Source: Oscillospiraceae bacterium (GTDB lineage Bacteria > Bacillota > Clostridia > Oscillospirales > Oscillospiraceae). Taken from it: a stretch of DNA of 20,801 bases. Below the pieces are notes generated by a model, which had not been told where the DNA came from, did not search any database, and worked only from the letters and a program-made list of their open reading frames with translations. The stretch lies in NCBI GenBank assembly GCA_016296635.1, contig JAEDIZ010000031.1, forward strand, positions 1 to 20,801, given 5' to 3'. This document shows positions 13,331 to 20,801 of this stretch, piece after piece. Both the position numbers and the translations under genes were made by a program. The first letter of the stretch is position 1; each line of letters opens with the position of its first letter.

Positions 13331-14125
13331 ATGAAAAAGATTCTTGCCATCGCGTTGGCAGCCCTGATGCTTTTGAGCATGGCTGCATGTGCAGCAAAGC
13401 CCGCTGCTTCCGCTAAGACCTTTACCATGGGTATTGACGCAGAATATCCCCCCTTCAGCTACATCGACGAAAAGGGCGAATATACCGGTTTTGATGTTGA
13501 AGTCTGCAAGGCAGCCTGCGAAAAGCTCGGCTGGGAATTCAAAGTCTTCGGTGTGAACTGGGATGAGAAGCTCGTTCAGCTGGATGCCGGTGAATGTGAC
13601 TGCGTATGGTCCGGTATGACCATTCTCGACAGCATGAAGGAAAGCGGCTATGTCATCTCTGAGCCGTATTATGACAGCACACAGGTCATGCTGGTCAAGG
13701 AAGGCAGCGGTTTCGCTTCCTCCGCTGATCTGGCAGGCAAGGATGTTGCAGTTCAGCTCGGCACCTCCGGCGAAGCTCTGCTGGCCGAAGATGGTGATCT
13801 GGCAGATCTTGCTGCAACCTTCAACAGCGTGATCACCTGCGACAGCTTCCTCAAGTGCTTTACGGAACTTGACGGCGGCGCAGTTGACGCAGTGTTTGTT
13901 GACCTGCCCGTTGCTACCAGCTATGCTGCAGAAAATGAAGGCTTCGTGATCCTGAACGAGAACCTTGGTGCAGAGCAGTACGGTATTGCATTCCGCTCCG
14001 GCGATGCTGAAATGTGCAAGGCTATCGAAGGTGCAGTTGCTGATCTTGTAAAAGACGGCACCTATGCAAAGATTGCTGAAAAGTATCCCGATATCGTCAA
14101 CAACCTGCTGTTCCTCAGCAAGTAA
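13331..14125 (+). CDS. Amino-acid ABC transporter substrate-binding lipoprotein (first system)
   Basis: A 264-residue family 3 solute-binding protein anchored by lipid on the outer face of the membrane. A signal peptide (MKKILAIALAALMLLS) ends in a lipobox MAAC with C20 as the lipidated residue. The mature domain shows the polar-amino-acid pattern: TFTMGIDAEYPPFSYIDEKGEYTGFDVEV, then CVWSGMTILDSMKESGYVISEPYY. The usual acidic TDER stretch after MTI is replaced by LDSMKES, which may affect ligand choice. AGGAGG-like GGAGG precedes the ATG by nine bases. It leads an operon with permease, ATPase and a racemase-like gene and is separated from the permease by a strong hairpin. Confidence 0.94.
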   Translation: MKKILAIALAALMLLSMAACAAKPAASAKTFTMGIDAEYPPFSYIDEKGEYTGFDVEVCKAACEKLGWEFKVFGVNWDEKLVQLDAGECDCVWSGMTILDSMKESGYVISEPYYDSTQVMLVKEGSGFASSADLAGKDVAVQLGTSGEALLAEDGDLADLAATFNSVITCDSFLKCFTELDGGAVDAVFVDLPVATSYAAENEGFVILNENLGAEQYGIAFRSGDAEMCKAIEGAVADLVKDGTYAKIAEKYPDIVNNLLFLSK

Positions 14126-14160
14126 GAGATGGATCAGACGGGCGCTCTGTATAACTGAAT

Positions 14161-14199
14161 CGAAACCCCGGAAGCAAAAAATAAGCTTCCGGGATTTCG
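14161..14199 (+). promoter_or_regulatory. Intercistronic hairpin after the first binding-protein gene
   Basis: Arms 14161-14175 and 14185-14199 (core CCGGAAGC / GCTTCCGG) pair at 14 of 15 positions around an A-rich loop. There is no U-run after it, so it is better read as an RNA-stabilising or partial-attenuation element that keeps the binding protein in excess over the permease. Confidence 0.6.
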
Positions 14200-14255
14200 T
14201 GCTGTAAAGCTTCTGTCATAAATCACACAGATTCCGGAAAAAGAGAGGTTTACCT

Positions 14256-14921
14256 ATGACTTTGTGGACAATGTTCCTCAAAATGAGTGAAGGTTTTGGA
14301 AAGACCTGCGCCATTTTCTTCCTGACATTGCTGTTCTCTCTGCCGCTCGGCATGGTCGTTGTGCTCCTGCGGCGAAGCAAGAATAAAATCATTTCTGCTT
14401 TTACTCGTTTTATCATCTCCATTCTGCGCGGAACGCCGCTGATGCTGCAGCTGCTGGCGGTAACCTATGGCCCGTACTACATTACAAAATCCTTGGGCAT
14501 TGCCGCAATTCCCGTAGCAAGAAACAAACTGGTGCCTGTTGTGATTGCATTTGCCATCAACTATGCGGCCTATTTTGCGGAGATCTACCGCGGTGGTATC
14601 GATTCCATGCCCGTCGGTCAGTATGAGGCTGCCGAGGTATTAGGCTATACGAAGGCCCAGACCTTTTTCAAGATCATTCTGCCGCAGGTTATCAAGCGTG
14701 TTCTGCCGAGCGTGACAAATGAGATCGTGACGCTGGTCAAGGATACCTCTTTGGCCTTTACGGTTTCCTATCAGGAAATGTTTACCATCGGCAAGCAGAT
14801 TGCAAATTCCGAGACGAGTTTCGTTCCGTTCATTGTGGCGGGTGCTTTCTACTTTGTCTTTAACGCCATCGTGGACTTTGCCATGGGCAAGGCCGAAAAG
14901 GCATTGGACTACTATCAGTAA
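14256..14921 (+). CDS. Amino-acid ABC transporter permease (HisM/GlnP type, first system)
   Basis: A 221-residue integral membrane permease with about five helices. The cytoplasmic coupling loop that docks on the ATPase is visible as QYEAAEVLGYTKAQTFFKIILPQVIKRVLPS, the EAA motif of His/Glu/Gln permeases, and RFIISILRGTPLMLQL is the conserved N-terminal family block. GAGAGG precedes the ATG. One permease gene per system implies a homodimer in the membrane. The ATPase gene follows after 13 bases with its own GGGGGG ribosome site. Confidence 0.94.
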   Translation: MTLWTMFLKMSEGFGKTCAIFFLTLLFSLPLGMVVVLLRRSKNKIISAFTRFIISILRGTPLMLQLLAVTYGPYYITKSLGIAAIPVARNKLVPVVIAFAINYAAYFAEIYRGGIDSMPVGQYEAAEVLGYTKAQTFFKIILPQVIKRVLPSVTNEIVTLVKDTSLAFTVSYQEMFTIGKQIANSETSFVPFIVAGAFYFVFNAIVDFAMGKAEKALDYYQ

Positions 14922-14934
14922 AGGGGGGATTTCC

Positions 14935-15726
14935 ATGGTATTTGAAATGAAAAATATTGAAAAGTCTTTCTATCAGAGAAATGACACCAAGAAGAAATCT
15001 CCGAAGATCGATGTTCTGCGGGACATCAGCCTGAACGTTGACAGCGGCGAAGTTGTCAGCATCATCGGCCCTTCCGGCAGCGGCAAATCGACGCTGCTCC
15101 GTTGCGCGACTTTCCTTGAAACCATCGATTCCGGCAGCATCAGCTATCTTGGAAATGCAGCTGTTTCAACGGACGAAAAGGGCGTGACAAGCTACGTTTC
15201 TCCTTCGGAACTTCGCAAATTCAAGAATTACTACGGACTGGTTTTTCAGCAGTTCAATCTGTTCCCGCATCATACTGTCCTAAAAAATGTCATGGAAGCG
15301 CCGATCAGCGTACAGAAGCGCGACAAGGCCGAGGTTGAGCACTCTGCCATGAAACTGCTCAAGAAGATGGGCCTTGAGGAGAAGGCATCCGCTTATCCCT
15401 GCCAGCTTTCCGGCGGTCAGCAGCAGCGTGTATCCATTGTCCGCGCCCTCATGATGCGCCCGGAGATCCTTTTCTTTGATGAACCGACTTCTGCCCTTGA
15501 TCCGGAACTGACTACCGGCGTTCTGAAGGTCATTAAGCAGCTGGCGGAAGAAAAGATGACTATGGTGGTTGTTACCCATGAAATCGAGTTTGCCCGCGCC
15601 GTATCCAACCGTATTGTTTTCATGGATGGCGGTTTTATCGTAGAGCAGGGCAGCCCTGAGCAGGTTATCGGCAATCCGACGCAGGAGCGTACAAGACAGT
15701 TCCTTGCACACTTTGCAAACATATGA
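14935..15726 (+). CDS. Amino-acid ABC transporter ATPase (first system)
   Basis: A 263-residue ABC ATPase of the polar-amino-acid group that powers the adjacent permease. Walker A is GPSGSGKST (45-53), the Q-loop lies in VFQQFNLFPHH, the signature is LSGGQQQR (158-165), Walker B ends in D182-E183 (FFDEPTSALD) and the switch His is H215. Compared with its paralogue in the second system it has two extra pieces: a lysine-rich stretch after the first strand (NDTKKKSPKID) and a longer insert between Walker A and the Q-loop (STDEKGVTSYVSPSE). The start at 14935 follows AAGGGGGGAT and avoids overlap with the permease. Its stop overlaps the next start (ATGA), coupling it to the racemase-like gene. 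Confidence 0.95.
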   Translation: MVFEMKNIEKSFYQRNDTKKKSPKIDVLRDISLNVDSGEVVSIIGPSGSGKSTLLRCATFLETIDSGSISYLGNAAVSTDEKGVTSYVSPSELRKFKNYYGLVFQQFNLFPHHTVLKNVMEAPISVQKRDKAEVEHSAMKLLKKMGLEEKASAYPCQLSGGQQQRVSIVRALMMRPEILFFDEPTSALDPELTTGVLKVIKQLAEEKMTMVVVTHEIEFARAVSNRIVFMDGGFIVEQGSPEQVIGNPTQERTRQFLAHFANI

Positions 15727-16493
15727 GCCGTGTTCTGTATGCCGATCCGGCAGGCAATATCACAGCCATTGTCCGCGGTGCGGCGTCGGAAGATCGTGCG
15801 GATATCGTAAGAGAGATTCTGAAGCAGAACCGCGCAGAGCAGGTTGGCTTTGAAGTGCAGCCGCAGCATGGCGCCTGCGGCAGACTTGAGATGATGGGCG
15901 GAGAGTTCTGCGGCAATGCTGCGCGCTCTTTCGGGTTTCTGAAAGCAGCAGAGCAGTGGGAGAGCGGTGTCCATACGGTCGGGATTGAAATTTCCGGTGC
16001 TGAACAAATTGTCGGCGTCTGTGCGGATCTCGATGCGCAGACGGCATTTGCTCAGATGCCGCTGCCGTTGGAGTGCTGCTCATGCGAGGTGGACGGATTT
16101 GCTTATCCGGTTGTCCGGATGGAGGGGATCAGCCATCTGATTGCTGAAAATACGGAGCCGTCAGAGCTTTTTGTTTCACATGCGCTTGCAGCAGCGAAAA
16201 AGCTGAAATGGGATGCTTTCGGAATTCTGTTCCTGCAGAAGAATCATATGACGCCGGTTGTATATGTGAAGCAATCGGATTCGCTGGTTTGGGAATCCTC
16301 CTGTGGTTCGGGAAGTCTGGCCTGCGGCTGGTATCTTGCAAAAAGAATGACCGGGCCGATTGACGGCAAGACCGGTTTCGCCTTTTCACAGCCCGGCGGC
16401 AGAATTGACGTGGAGCTGCAAGTCAAGGACGGAACGGTTCTGTCTGCAGCGATGGGCGGATCGCTGCGGCTTTCTGTTTGGACCGACTTATAA
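15723..16493 (+). CDS. DapF-fold PLP-independent racemase/epimerase-like protein
   Basis: A 256-residue protein with the two-domain diaminopimelate-epimerase fold. The two catalytic half-sites are visible, each with a cysteine: GGEFCGNAARSFG with C63 and SSCGSGSLACG with C194, the thiol/thiolate pair that removes and returns the alpha proton. The first site differs from true DapF (GNGTRC) by having GGEFCGNA, closer to the cofactor-independent amino-acid racemases such as the histidine racemases of opine-metallophore clusters. It is translationally coupled by ATGA overlap to an amino-acid ABC ATPase, so it probably acts on the amino acid that the importer brings in, or makes a D-amino acid related to it. 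A role in lysine/peptidoglycan synthesis seems less likely in this context. Followed by a strong hairpin. Confidence 0.8.
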   Translation: MSRVLYADPAGNITAIVRGAASEDRADIVREILKQNRAEQVGFEVQPQHGACGRLEMMGGEFCGNAARSFGFLKAAEQWESGVHTVGIEISGAEQIVGVCADLDAQTAFAQMPLPLECCSCEVDGFAYPVVRMEGISHLIAENTEPSELFVSHALAAAKKLKWDAFGILFLQKNHMTPVVYVKQSDSLVWESSCGSGSLACGWYLAKRMTGPIDGKTGFAFSQPGGRIDVELQVKDGTVLSAAMGGSLRLSVWTDL

Positions 16494-16510
16494 TACCGTA
16501 TATATGCAAA

Positions 16511-16556
16511 TAATATGCAAGCATTCATAAATTGAATTGCTTGCATATTTCTTTAT
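16511..16556 (+). terminator. Rho-independent terminator of the first ABC operon
   Basis: ATATGCAAGC and GCTTGCATAT pair, extended by TTCA / TGAA around a short AT loop, with TTTCTTTATT after the stem. It lies about 20 bases past the racemase-like gene. Confidence 0.7.
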
Positions 16557-16647
16557 TCAATTAGTATACTGCAGAAAATTGTGCAATATGATCGAAATAA
16601 AATGGAATATTTTAGAATCATTGTGCAGAATTCGGGTGAGAAAACAC

Positions 16648-16675
16648 TTGCAATTTATTCGCTTGCGTGTATAAT
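16648..16675 (+). promoter_or_regulatory. Promoter of the second ABC importer operon
   Basis: TTGCAA (16648-16653), a 16-base spacer and a perfect TATAAT (16670-16675) precede the binding-protein gene by 40 bases. The AGTTTA/TAAACT palindrome of the first operon is absent here, so the two systems are probably controlled differently. Confidence 0.7.
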
Positions 16676-16715
16676 TATGAACATAAAAAACAAGACTCAT
16701 TGGAGGATTTTGAAA

Positions 16716-17471
16716 ATGAAGAAGATGTTTGCACTGCTTCTGGCAGTCGTTCTGGTGCTTGCACTTTCTGCCTGCGCAGCAAAACAGCCCGCCGGCAAAC
16801 TGACCATGGCTACCGAAGCTACTTTCCCCCCGTATGAATACTACGAAGGTGACAAGATCGTCGGCATCGATGTTGAGATCGCACAGATCATTGCTGAAAA
16901 GCTCGGCATGGAGCTTGAAGTGACTGACATCGCGTTCGATTCCATTCTTCCCGGCGTGCAGACCGGTAAGTATGACATCGGCATGGCCGGTATGACCGTG
17001 ACCGACGAGCGTATGGAGCAGGTTAACTTCTCCGAATCCTACGCTACCGGCGTGCAGGTCGTTATCGTTAAGGACGGCAGCGCCATCACCAGCGTTGACG
17101 ATCTGTTTGCAGACGGCGCCAACAACACCATCGGCACCCAGACCGGCACCACCGGCTTCCTGTATGCAACATGGGATATTGAGGACGAAGGTCTCGGCAC
17201 CGTCAAGGCTTTTGCAAAGACCACCGATGCTGTAGAGGCTCTGAAGAACGGTCAGGTCGACTGTGTCATCCTCGACAATGAACCTGCAAAGGCTCTGGTT
17301 GCTGCAAATGAAGGCCTGTCCATTCTGGACAGCGAGTATGCAGTTGAGGACTATGCTATCGCCATCAGCAAGGACAACACCGAGCTTATGGAAAAGGTCA
17401 ACGGCGCTCTGGTTGAGCTGATCAAGGACGGCTCTGTTCAGAAAGTTCTCGACAAGTACATCGGCAAATAA
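16716..17471 (+). CDS. Amino-acid ABC transporter substrate-binding lipoprotein (second system)
   Basis: A 251-residue family 3 binding protein. The signal peptide ends in a lipobox LSAC with C20 lipidated. The domain follows the canonical polar-amino-acid pattern KLTMATEATFPPYEYYEGDKIVGIDVEI, then GMAGMTVTDERMEQVNFSESY, with the TDER segment that binds the ligand carboxylate side intact, and a C-terminal half with VDCVILDNEPAKALV. Relatives bind Glu, Gln, Cys or Arg; the exact ligand is open. The ATG at 16716 with GGAGG nine bases upstream was chosen because it gives a proper signal peptide; an in-frame ATG 45 codons earlier overlaps the promoter. Confidence 0.95.
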   Translation: MKKMFALLLAVVLVLALSACAAKQPAGKLTMATEATFPPYEYYEGDKIVGIDVEIAQIIAEKLGMELEVTDIAFDSILPGVQTGKYDIGMAGMTVTDERMEQVNFSESYATGVQVVIVKDGSAITSVDDLFADGANNTIGTQTGTTGFLYATWDIEDEGLGTVKAFAKTTDAVEALKNGQVDCVILDNEPAKALVAANEGLSILDSEYAVEDYAIAISKDNTELMEKVNGALVELIKDGSVQKVLDKYIGK

Positions 17472-17494
17472 TTGAAAAGCTGTACATGATCTGA

Positions 17495-17531
17495 ACGCAT
17501 GGGACGAGGTTTCTGCCTCGCCCCAATGCGT
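17495..17531 (+). promoter_or_regulatory. Intercistronic hairpin after the second binding-protein gene
   Basis: ACGCATGGGACGAGG (17495-17509), a six-base loop and CCTCGCCCCAATGCGT (17516-17531) form a long stem with one bulge and one mismatch. It has the same position as the hairpin at 14161-14199 in the first operon but unrelated sequence, pointing to the same role in raising binding-protein output. Confidence 0.6.
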
Positions 17532-17559
17532 GTATTTTGGAAAGAAATGAGGAATCGCT

Positions 17560-18294
17560 TTGGGCATTCAGGAATGGTTTGCCAAAATCGCCCACGAGTT
17601 TGTTGTCTGCTTCATTGAGAAGGACAGATGGAAGTATATCGTGCAGGGCCTTGGCAATACGCTCCGCATTGCAGTTGCTGCAGTTTTGATCGGCATTGTC
17701 ATCGGCACGATTGTGGCGATTGTACGTTCGACCTACGATAAAACATACGCCCGCATGAGACCGGGCGTTGGAAAGGTTCTTCTGAAAATCGGCAATGCAC
17801 TCTGCAAGATTTATCTGACTGTGATCCGCGGTACGCCGGTCATGGTGCAGATCATGATCATGTTCTTTGTCATCTTTGCGACTGCACGCGACGGCGTGCC
17901 CGTGGCAATGCTGACTTTCGGCATCAATTCCGGCGCGTATGTTGCGGAGATCATCCGCGGCGGCATTATGTCGGTGGATGACGGACAGATGGAAGCGGGA
18001 CGGAGCCTTGGCTTTGGCTTTGTGGCAACGATGTGGTATATCGTGATCCCGCAGGCGCTCAGAAGCGTGCTTCCGGCGCTGGCAAATGAGTTCATCGTTC
18101 TGCTGAAGGAAACATCGGTTGCCTGCTATGTGGCGGTCAACGATTTGACAAAAGGCGGAGAAATTATTCGTTCAACAACATACATACAGGCTATGCCGCT
18201 GCTGATCGTTGCGGGTCTTTATCTGATCATGGTCATGTTCTTCAGCTGGCTGGTTGGAAAACTGGAGAGGAGAATGCGTAGAAATGGGCGCTGA
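17560..18294 (+). CDS. Amino-acid ABC transporter permease (second system)
   Basis: A 244-residue permease with an N-terminal extension (GIQEWFAKIAHEFVVCFIEKDRWKYIVQG) before about five membrane helices. The family blocks are IYLTVIRGTPVMVQIMIMFFV and the EAA coupling loop GQMEAGRSLGFGFVATMWYIVIPQALRSVLPAL. The TTG start at 17560 follows GAGG by seven bases. It overlaps the ATPase gene by 11 bases. As in the first system, a single permease gene implies a homodimer. Confidence 0.93.
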   Translation: MGIQEWFAKIAHEFVVCFIEKDRWKYIVQGLGNTLRIAVAAVLIGIVIGTIVAIVRSTYDKTYARMRPGVGKVLLKIGNALCKIYLTVIRGTPVMVQIMIMFFVIFATARDGVPVAMLTFGINSGAYVAEIIRGGIMSVDDGQMEAGRSLGFGFVATMWYIVIPQALRSVLPALANEFIVLLKETSVACYVAVNDLTKGGEIIRSTTYIQAMPLLIVAGLYLIMVMFFSWLVGKLERRMRRNGR

Positions 18295-19030
18295 GGTTTT
18301 GATTCAGGTCAGAGACCTGAAAAAGTATTTTGCAAAGGATCATCAGATCAAGGCACTTGACGGCGTAAGCGTCGACATTAACCGCGGCAATGTGATGGTT
18401 GTAATCGGCCCGTCCGGTTCCGGCAAGTCCACATTCCTGCGCTGCCTGAATCTGCTGGAGGTTCCGACTGACGGCACCATTACCTTTGAAGGTGTCGATA
18501 TTACCGACAAGAATGTCAATATCAATGTGCACCGTCAGAAGATGGGCATGGTGTTCCAGCACTTCAATCTCTTCCCGCATATGTCCATTCTGGACAACAT
18601 GACGCTGGCACCCATCAAGGTGCTTGGCGTGAAGAAAGAAGATGCGGAACAGAAGGCGAAGGCGCTTCTGAAGCGTGTCGGGCTGGAAGATCGTGCAGAT
18701 GCATATCCCGTGCAGCTCTCCGGCGGCCAGAAGCAGCGCGTCGCGATCGTTCGCGCCCTGATGATGGAGCCGGATGTGATGCTGTTTGACGAGCCTACCA
18801 GCGCACTCGACCCCGAAATGGTCGGTGAAGTTCTGGAAGTTATGAAGGAACTGGCAGAGCAGGGCATGACCATGGTTGTGGTTACACACGAAATGGGCTT
18901 CGCTAGAGAGGTTGCCGACCGCGTTCTTTTCATGGCAGACGGAAAACTGGTGGAAGAGGGCACACCGGAGCAGATCTTCATGAATCCGCAGAGCCCGAGA
19001 CTGCAGGATTTCCTTTCCAAGGTTCTGTAA
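18284..19030 (+). CDS. Amino-acid ABC transporter ATPase (second system)
   Basis: A 248-residue ABC ATPase of the GlnQ/HisP group. Walker A is GPSGSGKST (42-50), the Q-loop is in VFQHFNLFPHM, the signature is LSGGQKQR (145-152), Walker B ends in D169-E170 (LFDEPTSALD) and the switch His is H202. All catalytic positions are intact. The ATG at 18284 lies 11 bases inside the end of the permease gene, with AGGAG about 11 bases upstream; an in-frame ATG ten codons earlier is possible but gives an unusual N-terminus. Last gene of the second importer operon, followed at once by a terminator. Confidence 0.95.
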   Translation: MGAEVLIQVRDLKKYFAKDHQIKALDGVSVDINRGNVMVVIGPSGSGKSTFLRCLNLLEVPTDGTITFEGVDITDKNVNINVHRQKMGMVFQHFNLFPHMSILDNMTLAPIKVLGVKKEDAEQKAKALLKRVGLEDRADAYPVQLSGGQKQRVAIVRALMMEPDVMLFDEPTSALDPEMVGEVLEVMKELAEQGMTMVVVTHEMGFAREVADRVLFMADGKLVEEGTPEQIFMNPQSPRLQDFLSKVL

Positions 19031-19038
19031 ATAAAACA

Positions 19039-19070
19039 AACGAGTCTGCCGAATCGGCAGGCTCGTTTTT
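19039..19070 (+). terminator. Rho-independent terminator of the second ABC operon
   Basis: AACGAGTCTGCCG (19039-19051), loop AAT and CGGCAGGCTCGTT (19055-19067) pair over 13 positions with one G-U, followed by a T run. It lies between two convergent genes; the A-rich left flank could let it work on the minus strand too. Confidence 0.85.
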
Positions 19071-19113
19071 ATCAAACTGCGGTATGCTGTCTGCATTCCG
19101 CAGTTTTTCTGTA

Positions 19114-20730
19114 TTAACCCCAAAGTGCGCTCAGCATGGGGATGACCTGCTTTTTCCGGGATACGACACCGGGCAGATAGCAGGCGTGATCTTTCAGCTC
19201 AACGCCAAAGGCTTGATGGATAATTTCTTCATCGCCAAGGAAGAGAATGTGTGTACCCTCTGTCAGAACATCGGTCAGCATCAGGATCATGAACGCATAA
19301 CCGCGCTCGATTCGCGTCTTTTCCATTACGGAGAAGAACTCCTGACTGCGTTCCAGCATTCTGCTGGAATCGATGCAGGTGATCTGACTGACACCAAAAT
19401 CATGGTCGGCAATGTGGAATTCCTTGAAGTCGGTAAAGAGCAGCGCATCTGCACTCTTATCATCCGAGATGGAGGCAGAGAAAATCTCCTTGCCCAATTC
19501 GTCCAAAGAGAGGTTGGCAATCCGCGCCATTCGTTCTGCCATGCGCTGATCCCGATGGGTCGAGGTGGGGGATTTGAACATGATGGTATCTGCAACGATT
19601 GCGGCAGCCATCAGACCAGCAAGCTTTTGGGAAGGCATGAGTCCGCGTTCCTGAAACATACCGGCAATGATGGTCGCTGTGGAGCCGACCGGCTCGTTCC
19701 GAAAATATATGGGGCTGCCGGTCTGAATATCGGCAAGACGGTGATGATCAATAATTTCCAGAATCTCGGCCTGCTCAAGTCCGGGAACGGATTGGGAGGC
19801 TTCGTTGTGATCGACCAGAACTACGCGTTTTCTGCGCGGCTTAATCAGATGATATCTGGAAAGTGTACCGATGACCTTGTCGTTTTCATCCAGAATCGGA
19901 TAGCTGCGGTGACGGCTTTTGAGTACGACTTCTTTCACATCGTCAACAAAATCAGACAGGTGGAAGGACTCCAGATCTTCTGTGCGGCATACGCGGTTGA
20001 TGGGAATGGCATGATAGAGCATTCTTGCAGCCTTAAATGCATCGAAGGGTGTAGAAATGATGCAGGTTTTGGTCGGAAGCTCACGAAGTGTCTCCGGAAG
20101 TTCTGCCTGGGAAAGAATCAGACAGCTCACGTTCATTTCAATTGCCCGACGTGCAAGCTCCGGCTGCTCGCCGCAGATGACGATGGAATCTGAACCGGAA
20201 AAAATCAGATTCGGGTTGCTGGTGGGCAGCGCAATGGAAACCTCGCCGGATATCGTGTCGGTGAGATAGCCGGCTTCATTGAGAATTTTGCCATCCAATG
20301 AGCTCAGTAGATTGAAAACCGGGATCTGTTCTACGCGGGGATTGTTGATGGACTGCATGTCGTAGGAGGCAATTTCGTTCGGCGAAATCATGCCGTAGAG
20401 TGTCCCGTCTTCATTGGTGACCGGGATGGAGGGGATCGACTGATCCTCCTGCAAAGCGCGCCAGGCGCGGCCGAGGGTGACGGCGCCGGACAGAGCAGGC
20501 GGCGTGTCATAGTCCAGATCCCGCACCTGCGTGCGCATGGTCTGTATACGGACGGGTGGCTCAAAGCCAAAGCGCTCCAGCACGGCCTTTGTTTCATCGC
20601 TGAGATGGCCGAGCCTTGCGGGAACAAATTCCCTGTCGCCCAAAGCGTTTCTGAGGGCGGCGTAGGCCATTGCGGAAACGACAGAGTCAGTATCCGGGTT
20701 TCGGTGACCGGTTACATAAATGGGATCCAT
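19114..20730 (-). CDS. ppaC: Family II manganese-dependent inorganic pyrophosphatase with CBS-DRTGG-CBS regulatory insert
   Basis: A 538-residue cytosolic enzyme that splits pyrophosphate and drives biosynthetic reactions. The DHH-type catalytic part is split: the N-terminal metal ligands are in GHRNPDTDS (H9, D13, D15), then come VDHNE (D307-H308) and IDHH (D328-H330), and the C-terminal DHHA2 lobe carries SRKKQ (about 524-528), which binds the phosphate. Between them, residues about 65-300 hold a CBS motif, a DRTGG domain and a second CBS motif (SRHRSYPILDENDKVIGTLSR). In this clostridial subgroup adenine nucleotides bind the insert and tune activity: AMP and ADP inhibit, and with DRTGG diadenosine polyphosphates activate. 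The ATG at 20728-20730 follows AAGGAGGG. The length matches the CBS-DRTGG subgroup rather than the short 310-residue form. Confidence 0.97.
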   Translation of the reverse strand: MDPIYVTGHRNPDTDSVVSAMAYAALRNALGDREFVPARLGHLSDETKAVLERFGFEPPVRIQTMRTQVRDLDYDTPPALSGAVTLGRAWRALQEDQSIPSIPVTNEDGTLYGMISPNEIASYDMQSINNPRVEQIPVFNLLSSLDGKILNEAGYLTDTISGEVSIALPTSNPNLIFSGSDSIVICGEQPELARRAIEMNVSCLILSQAELPETLRELPTKTCIISTPFDAFKAARMLYHAIPINRVCRTEDLESFHLSDFVDDVKEVVLKSRHRSYPILDENDKVIGTLSRYHLIKPRRKRVVLVDHNEASQSVPGLEQAEILEIIDHHRLADIQTGSPIYFRNEPVGSTATIIAGMFQERGLMPSQKLAGLMAAAIVADTIMFKSPTSTHRDQRMAERMARIANLSLDELGKEIFSASISDDKSADALLFTDFKEFHIADHDFGVSQITCIDSSRMLERSQEFFSVMEKTRIERGYAFMILMLTDVLTEGTHILFLGDEEIIHQAFGVELKDHACYLPGVVSRKKQVIPMLSALWG

Positions 20731-20743
20731 TTATACCCTCCTT

Positions 20744-20801
20744 TTATGCTTCGCTGTTTTGCGTGGGAGCCTTCGGGAAAACAACGCCGTTTTGCTTCAG
20801 A
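20744..20801 (-). CDS. C-terminal end of a gene running off the window
   Basis: On the minus strand an open frame enters from the right edge and encodes 18 codons ending GVVFPKAPTQNSEA before a TAA (20744-20746), which abuts the AAGGAGGG of the pyrophosphatase gene. The close spacing suggests it is cotranscribed with the pyrophosphatase. Too short to name. Confidence 0.4.
   Translation of the reverse strand, partial: LKQNGVVFPKAPTQNSEA

Noticed and set aside
13176..16586. Shared 12-mer AAAATTGTGCAA at 13176-13187 and 16575-16586, near both importer operons
   Set aside because: The first copy lies before a terminator and not in the promoter; AT-rich 12-mers recur by chance and positions relative to the promoters differ.
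16557..17567. A 336-codon minus-strand open frame
   Set aside because: Antisense to the second binding-protein gene and its promoter; no ribosome site or recognisable domain.
19084..20193. A 369-codon plus-strand open frame
   Set aside because: Antisense to the pyrophosphatase, whose catalytic and CBS motifs are all present.
1..20801. CRISPR arrays, tRNA genes, rRNA genes, T-box or other riboswitches
   Set aside because: No regularly spaced direct repeats of CRISPR size, no cloverleaf apart from the tmRNA ends, and no recognised leader motifs were seen on either strand.

Overview
The window looks like a chromosomal segment of a low-to-mid G+C Gram-positive anaerobe, most likely a gut Clostridia member of the Oscillospiraceae/Ruminococcaceae type. 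This is inferred from gene content (CBS/DRTGG manganese pyrophosphatase, YnbB-like PLP protein, clostridial-style ECF sigma/anti-sigma pair), strong AGGAGG-type ribosome sites, frequent TTG/GTG starts, and dispersed palindromes with the TGTCATTGC half-site. No species can be assigned from sequence alone.

Region 1 (1-3209) is accessory DNA: the last codons and triple terminal repeats of what looks like an IS21-type element, an AT-rich minus-strand gene for a 474-residue protein with a C-terminal HEPN-type R-x4-H motif (a candidate RNA-targeting defence protein), and a full IS3-family transposase. This stretch abuts the 3' end of the tmRNA gene, a known favoured site for genomic islands.

Region 2 (3209-5643) is the trans-translation neighbourhood on the minus strand: smpB, a cyclophilin-type prolyl isomerase and a short-chain dehydrogenase in a tightly packed operon, then ssrA (tmRNA), whose encoded tag reads (A)DNNNYALAA. 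Region 3 (5643-8247) runs on the plus strand: a small orphan protein, then an ArsR/SmtB-type metal sensor directly upstream of a zinc/cadmium-type P1B ATPase, a metal-efflux operon.

Region 4 (8248-10727) has a 400-base non-coding stretch with nested inverted repeats, then a minus-strand ECF sigma factor and membrane-anchored anti-sigma-like partner. Both carry reading-frame breaks at short A-tracts.

Region 5 (10728-13170) is an AbrB-type regulator translationally coupled to a YnbB/methionine gamma-lyase-like PLP protein and followed by an EamA/DMT transporter. Region 6 (13202-19070) holds two consecutive polar-amino-acid ABC importers, each ordered binding lipoprotein, permease, ATPase; the first ends with a coupled DapF-fold, cofactor-independent racemase-like protein. 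Each binding-protein gene is followed by a strong intercistronic hairpin. Region 7 (19071-20801) is a minus-strand CBS/DRTGG family II inorganic pyrophosphatase and the last codons of an upstream gene.

The best candidates for new biology are the HEPN protein beside ssrA, the transporter-racemase operon with its near-perfect 18-base operator-like palindrome, and the double A-tract frame break in the sigma/anti-sigma pair.
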